Positions 39,901-45,134 of a stretch of 45,134 nucleotides of DNA are shown piece by piece. This DNA comes from Owenia fusiformis (taxonomy: Eukaryota > Annelida > Polychaeta > Sabellida > Oweniidae). The DNA is taken from positions 31,051,564 through 31,096,697 of the forward strand of contig CAIIXF020000007.1 in NCBI GenBank assembly GCA_903813345.2, in the 5' to 3' direction. The position numbers and the translations under genes are program-made. The notes below the pieces were generated by a model. That model did not search any database. It saw only the letters and a program-made list of their open reading frames with translations, and was not told where the DNA came from. Within the stretch, counting starts at the first letter, position 1, and each line of letters begins with the position of its first letter.

Positions 39901-41119
39901 TTAAAAGTGACTTACCATTTCAGTACACCATTAGAAAGCTTTTTTTGTCATATCAAATGTAGTTTTTACCAGTTGACGTTTAACAACTGAGAAATTAAAC
40001 ATAATGTTACGACGTCAACATCGACGATGTTGTGTGTATTTGTGATTGCGTTTCATATGAATGAACTTAATGCAATGTTACGTGCGTTTTTTTTCCAAAG
40101 TGACTAACCAGGATGAAATTGGTCTTCTAACAACTGAAACATCACTTAAAAATATGACATTACACACCACGACGATATGATGTAACATTTTCATCGTGAT
40201 TTGAAATGATTAATTATACGTTTTTAAATCACGACCTAGTAAAGGTACCATAGTCATTGGATTCCCAGTTTTAGTTTTATTTATTATTTATAAATATGTT
40301 ACAAAAATAAATATACAAAAAATACTACATGTTATAGGTAAGTTATAGGTATTGACGTCACAGATTTTTAAGCAGCTCATTATAATATTCATGAGCTGAC
40401 TTTGTGGAAAGGTGAATATCGTGACACTGATGTGAAATCTTCTTACCTACACAGATGTCTCCTATCATTTTGGGATCAATGTTGACATCTTTCAGCACAC
40501 CGTCAAATGCAGCAGCAAGTAGGTCATCTATGAATGTGTCCTACAAGGTGTAAAAATAATATACAGTATAGTAGTTATATCACCCAACTGAAGATACTGC
40601 TGGTGCGACAAATACAGTACTAGTTAAAAATGGGTCACCACTTGAATGGAATACTCAGTACATGTATATGATGTAATTATTAGAGGTGGCACGGAACAAA
40701 AAAAATCAGACATGTTCGGTTCAGAACATCTGTCTTCGGAATGGAGCAATATCATAACAGTTTGGAACAAACTGATCGAAAGCCCCGGGTCGAAAACTGT
40801 GAGAAGGGTGATTTTCCGAATTTCCATGAATCGGAATGAAATCAGGTATCGATCTGTTGAAAGCCCTGTAATTATGAGATAAGTTATATGATGGCCATGA
40901 AGAAACACAACTCACAATGCTTTTGATTGGACAACAACCTGTCCTTCTTATTCTCACCTTGAATGAACCTCTCTTTGCTTTACAAATGGGTGTTCTTTTT
41001 GCTGAGACAACAACAATATCATCTGCAGAAATCTGATGGGAAGCTGTCTTCAATTCAAGTCCTGTTTCTTCCTTATGTTCACTATTCAAATGTCCGAATA
41101 GAATTCTTGCACGGTCCAT
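27908..41119 (-). CDS. ACAA1: peroxisomal 3-ketoacyl-CoA thiolase (nine exons, complete)
   Basis: Catalyses the last step of peroxisomal beta-oxidation: 3-ketoacyl-CoA + CoA to acetyl-CoA and a shortened acyl-CoA. Seen: nine exons totalling 1269 bases (422 residues; human ACAA1 is 424), with every junction in frame. Motifs: nucleophile Cys120 in [43 protein letters not shown] (344-347); [10 protein letters not shown] with His376; and C-terminal Cys407 in CIGTGMG. The N-terminus has RARILFGHL (residues 3-11), at the same place as the human PTS2. The start ATG has a GCCATGG Kozak context and no upstream in-frame ATG. The [10 protein letters not shown]..NPxGGA pattern and PTS2-like signal favour ACAA1 over the mitochondrial ACAA2/ACAT. 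Confidence 0.96.
28241..28442 (-). CDS. ACAA1: thiolase exon 8
   Basis: Encodes [15 protein letters not shown] and [19 protein letters not shown], with catalytic His376. Donor GTGTCT is weak for this gene. Confidence 0.96.
28443..29562 (-). other. thiolase intron 7, nothing recognised
   Basis: About 1.1 kb of AT-rich sequence. Open frames such as 29170-29385 (+) have no recognisable family. Confidence 0.5.
29563..29742 (-). CDS. ACAA1: thiolase exon 7
   Basis: Encodes [37 protein letters not shown] and [10 protein letters not shown]. Confidence 0.96.
29743..30810 (-). other. thiolase intron 6, nothing recognised
   Basis: About 1.07 kb, AT-rich. An open frame at 30251-30466 (+) has no family match that I recognise. 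Confidence 0.5.
30811..30904 (-). CDS. ACAA1: thiolase exon 6
   Basis: Encodes [20 protein letters not shown] and FKPDGSTTA. Donor GTTTGT; weak polypyrimidine tract before the acceptor (TTTGTCTTGAAG). Confidence 0.94.
31361..31550 (+). repeat. dispersed repeat, copy 1
   Basis: TCCCCAGCATTAAAGCAAGT, then GATTTTGAAAAT and GTTGCACCCACTTGAAAAT. Related copies at 34288-34450 (opposite strand) and 39413-39490. Confidence 0.75.
31755..32686. mobile_element. fold-back DNA transposon with mariner-like transposase remnant
   Basis: Arms 31755-32086 and 32380-32686 are long imperfect inverted repeats (shared TTAAGGATAGGCATAT, TTGATATTCAAAGATCTGA-type and CACTATG blocks on opposite strands). A mariner-style end, ACAGGGTGGGCCAAAAA, lies just outside at 31677. 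The 290-base centre holds a transposase scrap. Confidence 0.8.
32107..32280 (+). pseudogene. transposase C-terminal fragment (Tc1/mariner type)
   Basis: Reads [13 protein letters not shown], a stop, then [20 protein letters not shown]. This matches the NSPDLNPxDYxLWGxL catalytic region of Tc1/mariner transposases, with a stop codon and altered residues. Non-functional. Confidence 0.7.
32857..33139 (-). CDS. ACAA1: thiolase exon 5
   Basis: The largest exon (283 bases): [37 protein letters not shown] and the substrate-loop region to GNEKTIT. Ends in phase 0 at GTAAGT. Confidence 0.96.
33140..33956 (-). other. thiolase intron 4, nothing recognised
   Basis: About 820 bases; a short ATCC repeat near 33452-33470, no gene. 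Confidence 0.5.
33957..34040 (-). CDS. ACAA1: thiolase exon 4: nucleophile cysteine
   Basis: Encodes [20 protein letters not shown] and CEIGLAG, including catalytic Cys120. Donor GTAAGT. Confidence 0.96.
34288..34450 (-). repeat. dispersed repeat, copy 2 (reverse)
   Basis: Reverse-complement relative of 31361-31550: GGGTGCAAGC, AAAATCTCATG and TTTAATGCTGGGGAGATCA. Confidence 0.75.
34591..35565 (-). repeat. 33-bp minisatellite of repeated 5' splice sites
   Basis: About 24 regular units from 34739, preceded by four or so degenerate ones from 34591. Unit length is 33 bp; a few units are 37 bp with an inserted CTGT. On the minus strand each unit contains AATAGGTAAGGACATT, the same string that forms the exon 3 / intron 3 boundary at 35566. 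The array runs directly into that boundary. The 177-codon plus-strand open frame over it is a by-product of the 33-base period. Confidence 0.95.
35566..35662 (-). CDS. ACAA1: thiolase exon 3
   Basis: Encodes [20 protein letters not shown] and [11 protein letters not shown] plus two bases of Arg. The donor AATAG|GTAAGG is immediately followed by the minisatellite of the same motif. Confidence 0.96.
36229..36250. repeat. GC-rich perfect hairpin
   Basis: GGCCGATGA and its reverse complement TCATCGGCC around a four-base loop, in a locally GC-rich patch within otherwise AT-rich intron. Confidence 0.8.
37042..37242 (-). pseudogene. mariner transposase C-terminus, left arm
   Basis: [20 protein letters not shown], then NPETIADLK: the third catalytic Asp region and tail of a mariner-type transposase. 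The preceding catalytic domain is absent. Confidence 0.82.
37502..37624 (+). pseudogene. mariner transposase C-terminus, right arm
   Basis: [20 protein letters not shown], then [12 protein letters not shown], and a stop. Homologous to the left arm but on the opposite strand. Confidence 0.8.
38363..38840. mobile_element. fold-back element in thiolase intron 2
   Basis: Arms 38363-38550 and 38648-38840 are inverted copies: GATCCGCGGCTTACTTTTGG and CTTACACGGATTGATGATAC appear on opposite strands, as does CCAATATGGCG at the inner ends. Loop about 97 bases. No coding sequence. Terminal duplication not determined. Confidence 0.82.
39413..39490 (+). repeat. dispersed repeat, copy 3
   Basis: CTCACCAACATTAAAGCAAG, then GATTTTGAAAATGGGTTTTC; relative of 31361-31550. 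Followed by AAAAGACCGACC-type motifs to about 39600. Confidence 0.65.
40353..40360. promoter_or_regulatory. CRE-like palindrome
   Basis: TGACGTCA, a perfect CREB/ATF octamer, inside thiolase intron 2 about 90 bases from exon 2. Could be chance. Confidence 0.3.
40447..40540 (-). CDS. ACAA1: thiolase exon 2
   Basis: Encodes [20 protein letters not shown] and [11 protein letters not shown] plus one base of Gly. Confidence 0.95.
40541..40957 (-). other. thiolase intron 1, nothing recognised
   Basis: 417 bases. The open frames here on both strands resemble no known domain. Confidence 0.5.
40958..41119 (-). CDS. ACAA1: thiolase exon 1: start and PTS2-like signal
   Basis: Starts [11 protein letters not shown], then [19 protein letters not shown]. 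The ATG sits in GCCATGG. The peroxisomal targeting signal is in the expected place, with Ala at position 2 of the motif. Donor GTGAGA. Confidence 0.95.
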
Positions 41120-41464
41120 GGCTCCTGGTAGACACTTATACTGACTCTCAAACTGTCTAAGTTAGATCAAGTTGAAAAATTGGAACTTAAACTAGGACAT
41201 GTTTACTTGCACTTTCACCCTGTGTCTCTTGCACTTTGGATTGTCGATGTTACGCCAATTAAACGAACAGATTATATTCTAATCCGAGAACATTTTGTTG
41301 TCTCTGAAAGAACAAAGAAAATGCTGTCCTTATACAATGTTTTATTAATTTTGAATTCTGATTAATTATTATTATACTTAGATTTGAACTTGTAAAAAAA
41401 GGGAAATATCATGTTTGGAATTTATTCTCAAAATTCATTTCGTTCGTTGATTTGACTATTCAAT

Positions 41465-41675
41465 TACGCATGCGCGTTTGACCGGCAAGTGAGTTCCGGT
41501 TTCGCCATTTTTTAAGCGTGCCATTAAATAAAGATGAGGTAAACATTGTTTATTTTCCACAAACTCACATGCCAAAACAAAAATACTTCCATTACATGTT
41601 AAGTTTGATATTTAGGGTAAACATTCTTGCAAAATATTAATCGTATCTTACCTAGATTACTATGGAAGATGGCGA
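41465..41675 (-). promoter_or_regulatory. candidate TATA-less promoter of the thiolase gene
   Basis: 350-550 bases upstream of the ATG, in a locally CpG-containing stretch: GCATGCGC (41468-41475, NRF1-like), TTCCGG (41494-41499, ETS-like on the other strand) and AAGATGGCG (41666-41674, YY1-like). Such sets mark broadly expressed genes in animals. The start site is not determined. Confidence 0.45.
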
Positions 41676-42270
41676 GTAGGTGGGCGATATTTCAAAATAA
41701 TGGATTTTTTCTTTTCTCATTTTTGTTTTCATTGTTTTCGAACTTGTACTATATCTACTACATGTAAATTCACTATTAGTCCATCATATATATTTAATTG
41801 CTCTAACGTTTTTTTAGTTTGTTTATAATTTTGTTATCACATTTGTGGCATTTGTTTTTTCCTAGTATGTATTTACTTAGTTTACACAAAGCTATCTCCT
41901 GAGAGATAGATAGCTTTGCAAAACTCGGTATTCCCAGCCCATGTTAAAGGTCTTTTTCAGAAATGTTAGAAATCGTGGGAACACTTACACTACATCAATC
42001 GATGTATAACATCATAAAGTATCGTTGTAATAATCGTAGAACGCTAACTGGAGTCGTAGACTATATCCTATTTAGTCTGAATTATATTCAGACTATAAGG
42101 CACCTATGTTAAAGTTTGGTAATTTTTAATATTTGTTTACATAGGAAGTACTATTCAAAATGGCCGATTGGGTAAAATTAATTTGCACATTGTTACTTCA
42201 TCTAGCTTTATTTCCACTTGACAATAAGCTGTGTTACTTTTTATTGCATTTAATTGTACCTTACTATATA
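41676..42270. other. upstream flank, nothing coding recognised
   Basis: AT-rich. AGTCTGAAT (42074-42082) and its perfect inverse (42086-42094) form a short palindrome. ATTGG (a reverse CCAAT) near 42170. Confidence 0.45.
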
Positions 42271-42704
42271 AGGCCATAAGAAGTAGATTCTTTGTTTTGC
42301 GTCCTGGCAAAATCAAAATCATACAAGGCTACAAGGAAAACAAACACAAACTCAAGAAAAAACACAAACTTGTTTGCTGAGAATTGTATACATTTTATGG
42401 GCATAAAAAGGGATGACATACCAATTTGTAGTGATAACAAACACATATCTATACATTTATATAATATATTTAAACATAGCTATTATTCAAGGGTAAAAAA
42501 TAAGAAAATACACTATGTATGCCAAACTTATTAATACCACTGTCAATTTTGATGCACATCAAATTATCTGCCATTTCGTCTGATTCTGATTGACGTCTGA
42601 TTCAGATCCTTGTGATTGCTATTTGAATGTGTTTGTTTTTTCTGATTTACTCAAAATCGTGCAAGCAAGGGGACGCAAAACAAAGAATCTACTTCTTATG
42701 GCCT
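42271..42704. mobile_element. 434-bp MITE with perfect 34-bp terminal inverted repeats
   Basis: Left end AGGCCATAAGAAGTAGATTC (first 20 of 34) and right end 42671-42704 are perfect reverse complements over 34 bases. Interior is AT-rich without transposase. Perfect ends suggest recent activity. The target-site duplication is not obvious. Confidence 0.85.
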
Positions 42705-42934
42705 AATTGAAATTTTGTAATGTTTACTTTATTGAAAAAATGGTTCCTCTAATTGATAATTTTGTGCAAAAGATTTCACTGCAATTTCCACAGGAAAGTA
42801 GTACATCATAACAGACTGCTATTTTTCAGTCACATTTTCAGAGGGCAAAAAAGGTTATTTCATCATGTGTTCCTGGTCATGTAAATGATATGTGGAACTA
42901 GATAAACTTCCTGATTAATCCTTATACGGATATA

Positions 42935-43746
42935 CAGTGATTTTTTTTATTCTGAGAATCAGTTCATATGGTTGAAATAAGGAAAGAATGTGATGTAATC
43001 ACGTGTCTACTTACCGGCTTGTTCTATGTCATCCATCAGACTAGGTTACATCGTGGAACGCAGCCAAACACGACAATGAAGCCAGTTTTCTGAGGTTATA
43101 AAATCTAAATAATTTCCCATTTGCAGCCCCTTGGAGATTTCCGGAATTGAACAAAGTAGCGAACATTGCGATCTTTCAACTTTAGTTCGTTCTTTTTCAC
43201 CACCTTAGGTGTAGTTTTCATTTAGGAGGTGGTCTTATTTGAATGCATCATTTCAGGTCTTTATGAATCAATAGATCAATAAGCAGACTAAAAATACAAT
43301 TTAGCAGTTTCTTTCATTGCGTTCTGCGCCTGTTAGGCACGAAATTCAATTTAGCAGTTCCGTTCGTTATTGGGCCTTCTATAATCAGTAGCAAATGCTC
43401 GGAAAACATTTTCCAAAATATTTACTTCCATTTTCCTTGAAGACATGGTTGGGTGACACGTCATTGACACGTCATTAAGTCACATGATCAATACAGTAAC
43501 TAGTCACGTGATCAGACACGTGTCACGTGTCAGTCACGTGAGCTTGCAAAATGGACGATCTAAATTTCCAAAAATTCGGCTAAGATAGATATGCTATTGC
43601 CTTCAGTGTCGTGTTTGGCTGCGTTCCACTATGTAACCTAGTCCGATGGATGACATAGAACAAGCCGGTAAGTAGACACGTGGTTACATCACATTCTTTC
43701 CTTATTTCAACCATATGAACTGATTCCCAGAATAAAAAAATGACTG
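42935..43746. mobile_element. Tc1/mariner-type fold-back element (CAGT ends, TA target)
   Basis: Arms of about 147 bases (42935-43081 and 43600-43746) are about 95% identical in inverse orientation. Ends are CAGT...ACTG with TA just outside on both sides (42933-42934 and 43747-43748), as for Tc1/mariner elements. The centre has no transposase but an E-box cluster. Confidence 0.82.
43505..43540. promoter_or_regulatory. cluster of four CACGTG E-boxes
   Basis: CACGTG at 43505, 43517, 43524 and 43535, within 36 bases. Known E-box sites for MYC/MAX, USF and MITF/TFE-type factors. Carried inside a transposon 2.4 kb upstream of the thiolase ATG. Confidence 0.45.
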
Positions 43747-43748
43747 TA

Positions 43749-44402
43749 GTCCTGAGTAAGGACATTAGCGGTTACCGTTAGTGATTTGGTTTTCTGAATA
43801 AAAAGTCATTTTCTCCTTCCCTACCCCATAGGAGCGCCATCTGGTGTTTGGGAAGTGAATCGGGACTTAATATTTTTAAGGTAGGTCCTAATTTATCTGA
43901 AAACATGTCAGAGTTCAGTGGGATATCTCATTTTAAGCTGGCGGCGGAGTGATTTTGACCTTGGTGATTTTACCAGAATTCTCTGAGAAATCTGACGATA
44001 GAGGGGGTTACTGTCTTCAAATTTATTTATTTCAAAAATTCGGTGGACAACCCATGGTAAGATTGTTATAGCAGGCTTGGCGAGTCTCTCCCGAACACCG
44101 TTGTATGTTGCACTAGGCTTGGATACTAATCTAAGATACAGGGTAAAATGTTATAATGGCCACCTATGGGAAACTCTACTGTAGTCTCCAACCTACAAGT
44201 TTTGTGACTACACCAAGTGGCATGGATTATCACTTGTATATTTTATCTGTTACAGTGTAATTATTATTATCATGATAGAGGCTTTATGAATGATAAACAA
44301 TGAATGCATGCATTGCATGACGATTACTCTGGACTAAAAAATAGTCCCAGCAAATAAAATGGTGGACATGAAATATTTAAAATTCAAAATGGTTTGAGCT
44401 TC
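43749..44402. other. flank, nothing recognised
   Basis: About 650 bases with no gene or clear repeat; an AGCTGGCGGCGGAGTG patch near 43936 is locally GC-rich. Confidence 0.45.
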
Positions 44403-44403
44403 A

Positions 44404-44955
44404 TTACAAGGAACATCGAAGGAGCATGAAAATGTGTACTTCTTGCATTGTTAGAGTATACAGAGTGATCAATAAATAAGGTAAAAGTATCTGGCATTTC
44501 TTCAGATTTTACCCAGTCCTCATAAAATTTGCACAGAATATGCATCAAAGTAATATGATTGGTTGAAGTTATGGTTGCCATAGCAACAGAGAGCACGGAG
44601 ACCCGGGGCAACTATCAATAAACTAAATTTTCAGTCATATTCTTATTTTATATTTCATATCTACTCTACATAATGTCCTTATGTTTTCAATAACATATTC
44701 TTATTTTATCTTTCATATTTACTCTACATAATGTCCTTTGTTTTCAACAGTATAGTTCATGTCTTCTAATCCAGTCTTTGAACACCTTTTTGAACCCATT
44801 TGTCCCCATAGCCTGTAACTTTTCCAAGACAGCTGATTTCAAGTCTTCACATGAGAATTGAAACACCTCTCAACTCCCTCAGTATAATCATGATTTGTAT
44901 ACTCTAACAATGCAAGAAGTACACATTTTAATGCTCCTTCGATGTTCCTTGGTAA
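44404..44955. mobile_element. inverted-repeat element with mariner-like remnant
   Basis: Arms 44404-44460 and 44898-44955 are inverted copies (GAACATCGAAGGAGCAT and TACTTCTTGCATTGTTAGAG on opposite strands). ACAGAGTGATCAATAAATAA just inside the left arm looks like a transposon terminus. A 58-base tandem duplication (about 44640-44755, TCTTATTTTATATTTCATAT) lies in the middle. Confidence 0.72.
44757..44875 (-). pseudogene. probable transposase C-terminal scrap
   Basis: Reads EVFQFSCEDLKSAVLEKLQA, then NGFKKVFKDWIRRHE. The pattern (DLKxAV, then FKxxFxxWxxR) resembles the tail of mariner transposases. Short and without catalytic residues. Confidence 0.55.
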
Positions 44956-45134
44956 GTTAAGATAATTTGTGGAAATTTTGGAGTAATACAAATGTGACAC
45001 CAAAGCACCCATACTCCTGGAAGTTTTCAAAAATAATATCACTTCACAGTGTTCATGTTAGCTTTAGGGACCCATACACCTACAATTCATATTTATTTAA
45101 AATATGTTTATGTGTGATGTTAACTTTGACAAGT

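Larger units (their letters stand above)
35663..40446 (-). other. thiolase intron 2 (4.8 kb), transposon-rich
   Basis: Contains a mariner-like end (AGGGTGTTCCAAAAGTAACA near 36085), a GC-rich hairpin (36229-36250), the palindromic mariner dimer, a second fold-back element, a dispersed repeat and a CRE octamer. No further exon found. Confidence 0.75.

Noticed and set aside
40353-40360. CRE octamer as a proven regulatory site
   Set aside because: A single 8-mer in an intron without other evidence; kept only as a low-confidence feature.
40624-40908. Overlapping ORFs on both strands in thiolase intron 1
   Set aside because: No recognised domain. Exons 1 and 2 join in frame across it and match thiolase without a gap.

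Overview
This is a eukaryotic, animal (metazoan invertebrate) nuclear genome window. It is AT-rich, with many short GT-AG introns, tandem and palindromic transposon debris, poly(A)-tailed non-LTR retrotransposons and extracellular multi-cysteine modules. The phylum cannot be fixed by eye; a marine invertebrate (hemichordate, mollusc, brachiopod or annelid grade) fits.

Two host genes converge. Positions 1-26585 (+) hold the 3' part of a very large secreted mosaic protein. I resolve 41 exons, 5086 coding bases and 1694 residues to the stop codon, and the frame is consistent through every junction. The protein is built from five repeats of TSP1 - TSP1 - TIL - short VWC-like tail - split TSP1 - VWC-like, with Pro/Thr linkers, and ends in a cystine-knot (CTCK) domain. 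The layout is closest to SCO-spondin and the related gel-forming mucin/VWF superfamily. The 5' end lies outside the window. TIL types alternate A-B-A-B-A along the repeats, so the gene probably grew by duplicating a two-repeat block.

Positions 27908-41119 (-) hold a complete nine-exon gene for peroxisomal 3-ketoacyl-CoA thiolase (ACAA1-like, 422 residues). It has all catalytic Cys/His/Cys motifs and an N-terminal PTS2-like signal with an unusual Ala. The genes' 3' ends face each other across about 1.3 kb. A CpG-containing stretch upstream of the thiolase carries NRF1-, ETS- and YY1-like motifs and is a candidate TATA-less promoter.

Mobile DNA: two different L1/Tx1-like non-LTR retrotransposons sit in sense orientation in introns of the first gene. 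The element at 10194-13641 is 5'-truncated with one in-frame stop. The element at 19184-22927 has a 15-bp target-site duplication and two frameshifts. The thiolase introns and its upstream flank are full of fold-back or terminal-inverted-repeat DNA transposon derivatives, several with mariner-like transposase remnants.

The most unusual feature is the 33-bp minisatellite at 34739-35565. On the thiolase strand every unit repeats the 5' splice site of the adjacent exon, giving roughly two dozen tandem decoy donors. Two other tandem duplications in the window (8985-9432 and 24345-24560) are also anchored at exon/intron donors.
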